Below are positions 25,401-36,258 of a stretch of DNA of 64,000 nucleotides, piece after piece. Each line of letters starts with the position of its first letter. Within the stretch, counting starts at the first letter, position 1. The stretch is from Acanthochlamys bracteata (Eukaryota; Streptophyta; Magnoliopsida; Pandanales; Velloziaceae), in contig CM034139.1 of assembly GCA_019914995.1 (NCBI GenBank), positions 129,001-193,000 of the forward strand, written 5' to 3'. The position numbers and the translations under genes were made by a program. Below the pieces are notes generated by a model. It was given only the letters and a program-made list of their open reading frames with translations, was not told where the DNA came from and did not search any database.

Positions 25401-25925
25401 TTGTGAAGTTTACTTTCATATTTTTAGCGTATATGTACACTTGGGAAAGATTGGGAGAGTTTTGTATGCTATGGAAAATTGAATCATGTATAAGTTTTGG
25501 CTGTCTAGGGTTAATCTATAATAGGTTTCTTGATTTCTTATGCTGCACATTGTCCTGCTATAAGAATTCATGCTGTTTTGTTCTTCTTTAGGTAAGTTGC
25601 TTGCACTATTCATGCTGATTGAACAGTGCAGTGGAACTAGTGACTGTCAGAAAAGAGAACTTGCAAGATGACCATTAATTAGAACTAATATGCTAGTTAC
25701 TTTCGATTAGGACTTAATAAGATTTGCCTTCCCTCTGTCAAGATGAAATGCCATGAGATGCTATTTCTTTTCAAATAATATCTTTTCTTCTTTTTTTATT
25801 TCTTTTCGTTAGTTTCAATCTGATTTTATATTTTCTAACTATGTTATTTGTGAATTATGTTTCTATGTTTCTTATTGTGATATTTTATTTTATCAAAATC
25901 TCAGACTTTGATTGCTCGCTAATTA

Positions 25926-26069
25926 ATGGATAACCGATATGATATTCAGCAACCAACCATACCTCCGCATCTGGTAAGAATGCTTTCTAATTTTTATCAT
26001 TTACAGAATATAGATAAGAAGATTTACAATGATGCATGTTACTAGACTTCGCTAAATTTCCGTACAGAT

Positions 26070-26110
<41 letters not shown>

Positions 26111-27743
26111 ATATATATGTATATTAGGGGATCTTTTGTGTTGCTAATCATAAAGAGGATATGAATAATTTGCTTTCAAATCTGTTAACCATATATACAT
26201 GTTGATCTAGAATTATGCTTTAGATGAATATTGTTGCTTGCAAGCTTGTGATAACATTTATCAATAATATGTATTACATTGCAGAGGCAGTCAGAATGTT
26301 TTGAAGTACTCGATCATTACCTTGCCAGGTACAAACTCAAGCATGAGTGTTTCGTTACTGTAAAAATTCCAGAAAGTCATATTCGTGAAGCCCGTAAAAT
26401 TATAGATACGTTTCACCCGAACGTAATGCGCCCGTTCCGGATAGTTTCCGATATTTTTTTGTTCGAGGATGGTGGAGTACCACTTTTTCAGTTTTTGGCT
26501 CGTGATGTTACCTTGTTTTGGCAATGCAATGATGGCAATAAACTTATAGGAATCTCTAAACTATTTAGAGGTTTTATAGAGTGAGTAATTAATTTTTATG
26601 CTTTCATTTTTCTGTTTATGCAATTTTAAGTTGTGCAATTATTTATCGAAGTCTTTGAAACTAGGGACATGTTGGAAGGCGCTTTTGAGATGAATGCTAG
26701 AGGATGGCCTCATGGCCATATTGATGATAATCAATTTTTCGTGTTTAAGTATAAAAAGAAGTTTGTGCTGAAAATATGTTATATTATTGATATCAAGCAT
26801 GGAGAGGTCAGTTTTAACTTTTGTTGTCATCTCGTCTTTTCTATTTTAACATTTGATCTATCCCTGCAATAATGTTTTGTATACATTCTACTTTTATAAG
26901 TTATCAAATTTGTAAATAAATTTGTGCTTATTCTTTATTGCAGAAGGAGAAAACTGATGATTTTCTCGGCATCGCGCAAGTCTTAGAAAAAATTATCGCT
27001 AAGTTGGAAGTGAAACTTAGAAAAAATGATGATTGGAGAGGACTTTTTGATGTCAAACATTTCATTAATCGTCTAAAGACATCCAATCATAGGTATGTGT
27101 TTTATTTCCGAAGGATGTTTCTAGAACATGAGAGTATTAGTTATACTTGCATGATTTCATCAAATATGTTGGAAGATAGAAGCAAAATTGTGTTATATAT
27201 TTATTTTGAATTCATATGTCGTGTTCAATGTAGGAATTTGTATAGAAGCCATCCTCTGTTCTGGAGTCCTTATGAAAGGACTAATTGGTTTTGTTGGGCC
27301 AAAAGAAATCTAGATCATCACATTGCAAGGCGTCATATCAGGGATATGTTGATAAGCCATATGAATGGAAGGGAATATTCAAATATTCGTGCTACTTATC
27401 AAAGAGGGTGGTTTTCGAATGAATACTTGAACATGATCCCATATGATAAAAGACATATGTATGACTATTACAGCGTGGGATCATATATTAATTTCGTTAG
27501 AAATTCTGTATCACACGCAGAAAATATGTTTCAGGTACTTGATTTAGTGCCATCCATAGAATTGTTTTAAATCAGTAATTTTCAAATTGAATTTTTTTTA
27601 TTGTTATTATTATTTTTTGAATGCCATTACAGAGAGCAGATTCAAAGGCTGTAGAAGAAAGCATCCGTGGCCAATTTTCGGAGGCATTATCATCCATTGT
27701 TTATACCATGCCGTATCCTCAATTTCATCTGAACGTCCAGTGA
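25926..27743 (+). CDS. Gene 5: pseudokinase-KEN ribonuclease protein, IRE1/RNase L-like (348 aa)
   Basis: Six exons: 25926-25973, 26285-26580, 26665-26806, 26944-27092, 27234-27534, 27633-27743; joined phases agree and give 348 residues with no internal stop. Residues ~60-212 resemble a decayed protein kinase C-lobe: WPHGHIDDNQFFV (129-141) stands where HRD...N is expected, with catalytic Asp and Lys replaced, and no DFG is visible. HPLFW (218-222) is the hallmark joint between kinase and KEN domains in IRE1 and RNase L. In the KEN part, Tyr288, Arg301, Asn302 and His306 match yeast IRE1 Tyr1043, Arg1056, Asn1057 and His1061 with identical spacing (13 and 5 residues). IRE1 and RNase L cleave RNA as back-to-back dimers through these residues. 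There is no luminal sensor, membrane helix or ankyrin region, so a soluble protein is likely. The N-terminal ~60 residues are unrecognised. An acceptor at 25904 before the ATG suggests a spliced 5' UTR. Confidence 0.75.
26070..26119. repeat. (CA)n(TA)n microsatellite in intron 1 of gene 5
   Basis: About ten CA units followed by about fourteen TA units, slightly interrupted. Likely length-polymorphic. Confidence 0.9.
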
Positions 27744-27829
27744 AAAACTGCCAATGGTTACTACTTTTAGGTTGGTTTTAGATAGAGTCATATTTTCACA
27801 TTAATATATATGTTGAGGCAAAACAGAAG

Positions 27830-28133
27830 AACACCTCTTTCATCCAACTCTAGTGAATTACGTTCCTGACTTCTGCTGACCTGGCAAATGTATATGTTAG
27901 GGGGTGCTTGTACTTATGAAGCGTGAGTACCTGGAGAAAGAGAATGCATTTTGTTATATATGAGTAAGCTTAACTTGAATTATCACAGCTCATGAGTTTA
28001 TGTATATACATAATATGCAAATCAGGTTTGGTACTCAGTGGTGGTTTATATATTGTTATATGTTACATTGTTATTATTTCAGGCCTGCCGTGGGGAGGAA
28101 GGGGAAATTTGGTATTACCTCCCTGACGTCTGA
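27830..28133 (+). pseudogene. Array-module 3' remnant downstream of the KEN gene
   Basis: Sequence ATTACGTTCCTGACTTCTGC and then CTGGCAAATG matches the intron before exon i of the array genes. A decayed exon i follows at ~27901-27960 (LMKREYLEKEN recognisable), then intron sequence and exon j at 28083-28133, which is still open (ACRGEEGEIWYYLPDV, TGA) behind a good acceptor. The usual 3' UTR follows. With the remnant at 24901-25400 this shows that gene 5 sits where exons d to h of an array module should be. Confidence 0.6.
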
Positions 28134-29440
28134 GAAGAGATGCTAGCTGCTATTCCGTCGGTGATCCCTTTATCTTTCGTTTGTTTTGTTTTTTTTGTTT
28201 GAAGGTAAATGTGTCTGTTATTGTTGAAATATTATATATGCTGAGTGCAGACGAGAAGAAGCAGTATTAATTGGAAGAGTTTTCTATTTAAAATGTTGTG
28301 CGGATGCTTCAGCAAAGTTTGAACAGTCTTTATGTAATAATATTGATTTTCAAGTAGGTATTTATCAGTTGTGCTGAAGTGACAGATTTGAACTCTGTAG
28401 TTTCCGTGCAAGTACAAGTTACCGATCGACATTGCTTTACGTTGATAAACTCCATGCCAACGCGAAGGCTTTAGTTTCGGACAGATTTTAGCCATACCAA
28501 AAGAAAGCACATATTTATAGCATTGATTAGTTGTTAGAGATTCAGTATAAGCAGATTATCTTTATCTCCAACCAAACAATAAAATGAGAGGATTCAGGAT
28601 CTACTCTAACAAAGTTAAAGACGTGCTAAAAACTACAAAGATCCAGAATTCAAGAAGGTTCCAGCAGCTCATGACATCAAAATTGCTTATTCATATCCAG
28701 GGCAGTTCTACATGTAACTTACTTAATCTTCTCTCTTCAACAGAATCTTTTGAGGCATTACCATTGTCCATTGAACATGCCACCATATACCGCAAGTCGA
28801 AGAACCTAACTTGTCACCTTATTTGATTCCAGACTAATACAGACTAAGAATTTGTGACAATCTAGCCAACCCTCCTTACAATCCAACACATGGCATGGAC
28901 AAAGGGTAAGGTCACCGTAATTCTACCTCAAAATTTGTATATCTTGTGACAAAATTCACGCTCAAGAAGAACAAGACAGAAGTCTTTCAGATCTCATTCA
29001 CACAAATACATACTGTTCTAACACCAGCTAAATGTCATACTCACTACAGCAAGCCAAAATTGAACTGATTCAGGTGAACAACAGTCAGTACCAGTAATGA
29101 CCGCCTCAAACTTTTAAGCCCTATATCCGGAAATAGCAATTTCTTACCTTCTGCTTCTCAAACATTTATCTTGCACAGACTGCTCCGTGTTTCATCTGCA
29201 AACATTATCTTTTCCGGTGCTTATCTCTTCTCGCTTTCACAAATCTCCGGCCCGACTTGTCACCGTTCCGTCCACGAGGGAACTCCGCCGGATTTTTTGG
29301 TCCCTTGAAATGCTTGTACACCGCTTCCACTGCCTAAATAATTTAGAACACGTGTCGTCACACGCGCATAATAATCAAAAGTTTTGCAAATTAAATTAAA
29401 TTAAAATGTTTTAAGGATAAAGAAAAAGCGCATACAGAAT
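28134..29440 (+). other. 3' UTR remnant and spacer before gene 6
   Basis: Array-type 3' UTR and spacer, shorter than at genes 2 to 4 by deletions. No conserved open frame or RNA gene seen. Confidence 0.55.
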
Positions 29441-29460
29441 CAACCAAATAGGTATAAAAG
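29349..29460 (+). promoter_or_regulatory. Promoter of gene 6: G-box and TATA box
   Basis: CACGTG at 29349-29354 followed by CGTCA, and TATAAAAG at 29453-29460, about 128 bases before the ATG at 29588; same layout as genes 3 and 4. Confidence 0.6.
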
Positions 29461-29587
29461 CCCACCACGAGCACGTCCTTTCGCACGAAACCCTATTCCT
29501 CTTCTTCTTCTTCTACTCTTTGTTTGTAATTCCTACCGCAAGCCGGCAATAGCCAGCCACGAACCGAGCGGGGAGCGCCAGAGGGAG

Positions 29588-30399
29588 ATGGCGGCTACCA
29601 GCTGTGTGAAGCAACCGAGAATCGAGCAGGAGCAGGAGGAGCACGAGGTAATTGTTTTTATTATTTTTGAGAATTAAATTAAATTGGTCTCGTATCTTCT
29701 CAATCCATGTTCGATTTTGTTCTCTAAAGGGAGACGCACGTATTTGATCTGTCGGCATTCCGTTTGCTGTTCGTTCTTCCCTTCGTTCGTCAGTATCTTT
29801 CTTTCTATGATGATTTTTCGCTGACTGAAGAGACATGTGATACATTTCTTTAATCTTTTCTAATTCCTCCCAAAATCCTGGAGAAGAGATATCTGTACAG
29901 AGAAGGGATGTCATAAGTAGATTATGAAATTTTGCTGACAGATCTATCTATTAGCGAACTGATTCATCAATAATTGTTTTCTCCTTAAATCAAATGTAAA
30001 GGTGCTATTTCGCTTTTAGTTTTTCTTTCTTAGCCGCAGGAGGGTCCCTAGTGTTGTGAAAGGACATACTGCACCGGAGCTGTTATGTTCAGAAAATTTT
30101 CTTCTTCTAACAAGATCTAACCAAATAAATTATGGAAATTTGCTGACAGATCGATCTATTTGCAAGCTGTTTCATGCATTAAACATGTGCCTAGATTCAT
30201 CAATAATTGTTTTACGCTCACATCAAATCTAAAGGTGCTGTTTTGTTTTCATTTGTTCATTTTTAGCTGCAGCAAGATCCTAATGTTGCCAACGAACTAC
30301 TTACTGCATGGAGGCGGGTAGTTCACAAGAAAAAATTTTTCTTCTTCTAATAAACACAACTAACTATTTTTATTGCTACCACTAGTACTATTGTTGTCA

Positions 30400-30439
<40 letters not shown>

Positions 30440-31701
30440 GCCATCATGATGCTATTGTGGCCTGGCCTGTATGATATGATATGATAAAATTCCATTCCTG
30501 CGTCGATGAGGAGTTAGTTATTAAAAAAGAACGGAGTATATGTCTTATTTGAACTTTTATTCCTGGAAAATTTGAAACACGAAAATAGAATCTACTGTTT
30601 AAGCTTTCTGAGAGCTAACCAAATTTATAGTGTTGTGTTGATATCTCCAGCACCAGAAATCTTATTATTGTTAAACAATATTGAAGACAACTCATTTCCC
30701 GAACTCATTTTCCAAAATGAAAGACTATTGAAGACAAAATTGTTAGACAATGTTGGAACCTGGCAATGCCAGAATGGATGTAGTTGATTTGTAACTAACT
30801 CGTGTCCCAAACCCTACCTGGTGTATTACTTCTGTCGTTGGCTCTAGCTTCCATCCTAGATGTTGTTGTTTGTCCTTTGGAATAATTAAAATTTAGAATG
30901 TTTATATAAGCCGCATATTTGATGCCTCATATAAAGTTACGCGTCATGCACTCATCTGTAGGTAGCATAACTAACTGCCTACAAGTATATTTGTCTTCAT
31001 TTTTCTCCTTCCATCCCTGCGCTGCCTTTGGCGATGACGTGCCATTGTGGTTGTACGGACTTGACTTGTTTTTTTTCATATGCAGGACGAGATGGAAGCT
31101 GCAGAGCGTAACAAGAAGCTGTTCCAAGAATTTAGGAAGGAGCTGGGAAAACTTAATCCAAATCAAGTATGCATTGAGCTGATTATATTTTTTTCATGTT
31201 CTTGTTGCCTACCTAAAAATCATCTCATCTTAGTTTGCAAAGTGTTTGAGACCGTTGTCATGTGTGAGCAGTATTCGGAGGACGACTTTGAAGAGCTAAA
31301 AGCGAGATGTCCAGGTGTGGATGAGCATGATATCAAGAGTGAGATGATGGTTAGCTCTCTGTCTCTCGCTCTTTTGTCACAGAACTAGAGATATGAATTT
31401 TATTTTTTAACCTTTCTTCAATTCCTGTAGAATTTTGTTGAGGCAATGGAAAGAGCTCGCAAAAGTACGGAGCTCAATGATGCTATCCTAAGCTATATAG
31501 ACGAGATGAAGTCAATAGTGAGTTATATTTATATAGTTAATCAGTTGGATGTGGATCCTTTACTTTTACCTTGGATACATATATTTGTTTCTGATTGCCC
31601 TCCGACCATTGCATAGAGGTTAAAAGGTGAAGCTGGTGGATCAACAAGCTGTGCAGATGAGTCTGATAAAGAAGGCATCCAGCTGCCCAAAGATGTCTTC
31701 T
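29588..31701 (+). pseudogene. Array gene 6: single-module, 3'-truncated copy
   Basis: Exons: 29588-29647 (same 20-residue start as gene 4), 30034-~30081, 30267-30317 (LQQDPNVANELLTAWRR, open), 31086-31166, 31272-31349, 31431-31517, 31617-31694. Exon b has an extra C (GGTCCCTAG) giving a stop, and its donor is shifted by one base. Exons h, i and j are missing: after exon g the sequence reads GATGTCTTCTAG, in-frame stop at 31699-31701, and then joins a flank shared with gene 8. Exons e to g and the preceding intron match the second module of gene 8 rather than first modules, so the copy looks like a deletion joining the front of module 1 to the back of module 2. With b skipped a short protein is possible. 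Confidence 0.55.
30401..30439. repeat. (TTA)n microsatellite in gene 6
   Basis: About twelve TTA units in the intron after exon c; a similar run lies at the same place in gene 8 (59796-59830), while other copies have only a few units. Confidence 0.85.
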
Positions 31702-31712
31702 AGTCCACCGGA

Positions 31713-32050
31713 GGACTCCACCATTGTTCTCAGCAAGATAAACAGAGTGCCAAACCAATCATATAACCATAGATCCAGACACTCCAACGCTCTCAAAACA
31801 CAATCCTTATTAGACCATCAGCAGCAAAAAATAGACGGCAGTGTAATTCGAAGAGTAAATCAAAAACCAAAACTTCCATGCAACTCCTGGTTCAGTTTTT
31901 TTTTATAAAAAAATTATCAATAGAAAAAGAGAGAATAAGATTTGTCAAATTGCATGTCTAAGACGCACAAGCGATCGAAGCAATGATCTCGCCGACAGCA
32001 AACTCTACTTTCGCCGTCAATTTTTGCCTGAATTCAACCCCATGAATCTA
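31713..32050. repeat. Flank shared between gene 6 and gene 8
   Basis: From CTCAGCAAGATAAACAG to the words CCCCATGAATCTAGA this stretch matches 61727-62155 with small indels and one larger gap. It is not the normal array spacer, so the 3' ends of genes 6 and 8 share an origin. I see no coding frame kept in both copies. AT-rich sequence without recognisable features follows to ~32570. Confidence 0.65.
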
Positions 32051-32574
32051 GAAAAATATTTTTTTTATTATTTAGAAAGATAATAGAGTTCATTTTATTT
32101 TTATCAATACTTCTAAACATTTTCAATATCTGGATAATCAAGGTAGCTGGTTGTAATTTTATAATAACCATGTTCAACTTTGATTAAACAGGTTTAATAT
32201 AAATAAATATATGAATTTATTGTGTAAATTAGATAATGTTTGACTGTTGTTTAAATGATATAATCAATTCGTATCACTGTTTCCATTTTAACTGGGGATT
32301 TCTTTACTAATAAAAAACTATATAATAAATAATTTTTCCAGCTTCTTCTTCGGTTGCTGAAGCTTGAACGAGTCAAGGTCCAGAGAGTTGTCGCTAGTCA
32401 GTAACGGGTTTGCCCTAAGCTTATGGGGCTGCCACATTCCAACCCAAAGTGGGTCAAAAGCCCAATTAAAAATTTCACTTCTCTCATGTTCGTTCTAATG
32501 TATGTTTAGATACAAATGTAAAAATAAAGAATAAAAAAACGGATAAAAAATTATTTATTCATAATATGTTTAGA

Positions 32575-32882
32575 TACATATTATTTGCTTCTAAATCTAT
32601 TAACCATATATTCATGTAGATTTAGAATCATGCCTTTGATGAATATTTTTGAACATTTGTCAATTGTAATTGCAGGGCCTACATGAATGTTTCGAAAACG
32701 AACTCGGTAGAGATTACATTTTCAGGTACAAGTAACGCTTCGTTGGTGTATCAATTTTAGAAATCATATATTCATTTGAAGCCTCTAATGTTCTAGTCTC
32801 GTACCATCCAAATATAATAATAGTGTTTCGGAGATTTTTTTTTAGAGGGTGGTGGTTACTATATTTTGATTTTTTTGTGCTA
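32575..32882 (+). pseudogene. Decayed fragment of a second KEN-family gene (exon 2 and preceding intron)
   Basis: Intron-like sequence (CTATTAACCATATATTCATG, then a GCAG acceptor at ~32686) and the exon that follows resemble gene 5 intron 1 and exon 2. TGAATGTTTCGAAAACGAAC aligns with the region encoding ECFEVLD, and ACATTTTCAGGTACAAGTAA with YLARYK. Later words GAAATCATATATTCAT and GGTGGTGGTTACTAT also align. Stop codons and indels break the frame. The homology ends where a copia LTR begins (32883), so the insertion split or removed the rest. Confidence 0.55.
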
Positions 32883-32934
32883 TGTTAGATATTTCTGTAA
32901 GATTAACTCAAGAGGGGAGGAGTGAATTGAGTTA

Positions 32935-33861
32935 GGCTCTGTTTGGATGTACTGAAGCTTTTGTGCTTTTGAAGTAAAGCTGTTTTAGAGTGCTATAAGC
33001 GGCTGTAGAACTTTTGCTGTAAAAGCAGCTTTATGAAGAAAAGTATTTGGATAAATTGTTACTGTATCGTGCTTTTTAATGCTGAAAGCTGAATGAAGTG
33101 TTTGGCTAAACTTAAGCTTATTTCTGTATGATATATATAATGACTGAAATGTCCCTAAATATATAGTAATTGATATATTATGAAAATTTTAATTGTTTTT
33201 CATATATTATTTATTTTTTTAAATTTACAATTTTATTATGTAAAAATTATATAAATAATTATTTATATCAATATTTATAAATTTATTGATAAATTAAATT
33301 ATTGGTATCAATTAATAATTAATTTGAATAATATTGATTATATAATTATTATAATATTAAATTTGAAGCATTTGAATATATAATAATTGATATATTGTGA
33401 AATTTTTATTGTATTTTATATATTATTGTATTTTTAAATTAAAAGAAATTTATTATGTAAAAATTATATACATAATTATTTGTATCAATATTTATAAATT
33501 TATTAACAAATTATATTATTAATATAAATCTATAATTAATTTAAATAATATTGATATATAATTATTATTTTAATATAAATTAAAAAAATATTTAAATAAT
33601 TATTAGTTTTTTATATTATTTAAATAATTAATATAGTGTTGTAATTTTATAAAGTTACCGTAGGTAATATTGTCATTTCAGAAGAAGAAAAGGAAAAAGC
33701 GATAGCGTGCTTTTCTTTTAAAGCATCGGTGAGATGCTTTTCAAAAAGCATCATGTAAAGCACTCTAAAGCAGCTTAAAGCTGCACTATCCAAACGCCTC
33801 AAATACTATTTTGTACTTTTTTCGGACTTTAAGCCGGAGAAAAGCCCAGCCAAACAGGGCC
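32935..33861. mobile_element. Tourist/PIF-Harbinger-like MITE inside a copia LTR
   Basis: Ends are GGCTCTGTTTGG and CCAAACAGGGCC (imperfect inverted repeats) flanked by TTA at 32932-32934 and 33862-33864, the target duplication typical of PIF/Harbinger-type elements. Imperfect hairpin arms rich in AAGC/GCTTT words extend inward. The core is very AT-rich and contains an internal duplication. No transposase frame. Removing it restores the copia LTR sequence seen at 41463 onward. Confidence 0.72.
33157..33590. repeat. Two ~216-base tandem units inside the MITE
   Basis: AT-rich unit beginning near 33157 (AATTGATATATTATG) recurs near 33374 (AATTGATATATTGTG) and both continue through TTATTATGTAAAAATTATAT and TCAATATTTATAAATTTATT. 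An internal duplication after the element formed, or in its parent. Confidence 0.65.
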
Positions 33862-33972
33862 TTAATCAATAAAAATTTTTTCAAATTTAGTTATCCTGCT
33901 GGCAGCAATCTTACAGCTAGCCATAATGATCTTTTACCTCAAGGTTGTTAGACCTTTGATTTTAGGAGGCCT

Positions 33973-33984
33973 GCTCTGATACCA
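33973..33984 (-). other. Primer-binding site of copia copy C
   Basis: Minus strand reads TGGTATCAGAGC, the initiator tRNA-Met PBS of plant retrotransposons, two bases from LTR1. The gag start codon of copy C (33922-33924) is kept, but the element is cut directly after it. Confidence 0.75.
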
Positions 33985-33986
33985 AT

Positions 33987-35576
33987 TGTTAGATATTCCT
34001 GTAAGATTAACTCAAGAGGGGAGGGGTGAATTGAATTAATCAATAAAATTTTTTTCAAGTTTAGTTATCTTCTTTGGCAAAGAATCTTACAATTATCGTG
34101 TCAATGCTCAGAACTGCGCAGACAGAGAGAGTTAGAGTGTTTACTGATGTAAATGATAAAGAGTAGTGCTCAAGGTATTTAATGTGGTTCGGCAAAACCC
34201 TTTTGCCTACATCCACGGTCGCTCTATCACCAGAGCCAAAGCTTCACTGAACCTTTAATAAGTTGCAAATACACCTAGAGCAAAGTGCTTCACCAAGCAC
34301 ACTTACTCTATCGGGTTTCTTCGCCAAGACAACCCCTAACAGCCTACCGGACACACCTGTCCCCCTGGCTGATTTGCTAGCTTTATTATAAGATTTAAGA
34401 GCTTACACCAAGCTCCACCTGAGCTTCCTTTACCGGTGCCTGCAGCACCACCTTTACAATGTCAGTAAGAGGTTACAAAAATAAACTAAGATTGAGTGCA
34501 GGATCTATCTCATGAATGTTAAGTGTTCATAATGTGGTTTAGACGAGATGATCGGAGAGGTTGCTGAGAGAGATTTCTTCAGTATGTTTGGCATCAAGAG
34601 TTGTTTATGTAGAGTAGTAGAGTTCGTGACTAGCAGCAGAAATTTTTGTGTAGAGTGGTAGAGTTCTTATATATCTCTGTTTTGTTTGGGTTCTCTCTAC
34701 TTCTGTTTTTTTATTTCTCTCTTTCTCTACTCTGCGCTTTTTCTTTGTTGCTGTGGCTTCCTTCTTATAAACTTTCTTCTCTGTGCAGTAGCCATTGAGG
34801 AATGTTGCCGTTGGCGCTCTTTTCCATTGGTGGTTCTTCACGTCAGAGAAGAGCCGTTTCTGTCCAGCGGTTAATCAATTTCTTCCAAGTTTCTTTCGGC
34901 TGTGTTAATGCAAGATCTCCGTAGCATTAAATGCGTTGTAGAATTTTGAATCTTGCCGCCAGTTGTTGAGCTTGATTTGGCTAAACTGTTGTCTGAGATT
35001 CGATGAGCTGATGGGTTGATTTGGCTTGTCCATAATTAACGCAATGCTTGTTGACTGCTTGACTTGATCAAAAGCTTTGACTTGTATAATGTGCTTTCTT
35101 CTCTTGATTATTAAGCCTTCCTTTTCTTTGAATTAGCTCTTGTAAATCTTCTGTTTGAAATGCTTCAGTCTGTTGTGAGTCCAGAAGATTTTTGGAGCAA
35201 GAAGGATTTTGTTGCCGTTGAAACCAAGGCTCTGTTTCAGAACAGAGAAGTCTGCTTGGGCTTCAGTAGTCGAGCAGCTGACTGTAAAGTGACTATGGCA
35301 TTCTCGGTCCCGTATGCTGTTTAAGCTTTGTTTCGCTTCAGTAGTCGAACAGCTGACTGTGATGTGGCTGTGGCATTCTCTGTCCCATATGCTGTCCTCT
35401 ATCCCGCTTCAGTAGTAGCACAGCAGTTGGCTGTATGATGGCTGTTTTTATCTGCTGTAAATAAAATGATCTTTGTTTGTCTAATCTTGCAGAATTTGTT
35501 TTCAGATTATTAGTCTTATATAAATCATAATTCTTAATTCTTTGTTATCATCAAAATTATCCTTATAATTCCAATA
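33987..35576 (-). repeat. Copia LTR1 (shared: 5' LTR of copy C, 3' LTR of element A)
   Basis: Starts TGTTAGATATTCC after a PBS and ends CCAATA before a polypurine tract; about 1590 bases. LTR3 ends CCAACA, so the terminal CA here has mutated to TA. Short open frames inside are not genes. Confidence 0.75.
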
Positions 35577-35830
35577 ATCTCCCCTTTTTTGATGATGACA
35601 AACAAATTAAGAATTATTGATTTATGTTTTTGTAAATCATCAATTTGAATTGAAAATTTGCCATACCTTTTCATAACTCCCCCTCAACTGATGCATTTCT
35701 TTTACTTACCTATTCATTGCTCATGGCTCCCCCTCAGATTGAGCCAGAATTTTTGTATGTAATAATCTTTCTCGTCATTTTTCTCCCCCTTAACAATATT
35801 CTTCTTTCTCCCCCTTTTGTCATATCAAAA
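35577..35830 (-). other. Multiple polypurine tracts before the 3' LTR of element A
   Basis: Five pyrimidine-rich blocks on the + strand (near 35578, 35677, 35726, 35780 and 35803), each with a CTCCCC core, read as GGGGAG tracts on the element's strand. Repeated polypurine tracts in this position are a known trait of Sireviruses. The first, next to LTR1, would prime plus-strand synthesis. Confidence 0.6.
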
Positions 35831-36258
35831 AGCTTATATAAAAGGTAACATAGCTAAATTTTGACAGGTTAGGCAGAAGACATAACCAGACAGTCATAAC
35901 GAAAAGTTCAACCATTCATTTAAGACAGCTAATGATAGGAAAATAAGCAAACATCCAGTCACAAACATCTAAGCATTCAACTAAGCTTAAAACAGTAATA
36001 AAACTAAGCTTAGGCTAAGTTTTCAACTAGATGTTTCTAAGCCTAGAAAATGTTCTACAACCAGGAGGTTTAGGGCGTTGATATTTTGGTTTGGCTGTGG
36101 AGGATTGAGGAAGTATTTCTATATCCTCATCAACAAATGCTTGTGAGCTAGAGACCGACTTATGAGCTTTGCGTTTTTTGTTCCTGCGCCTAAGGGGAAG
36201 GCTAGGAAGGGTTCTTGCTGACATATATGTATGTACAAAGGGACAGACCAGAGCATAG

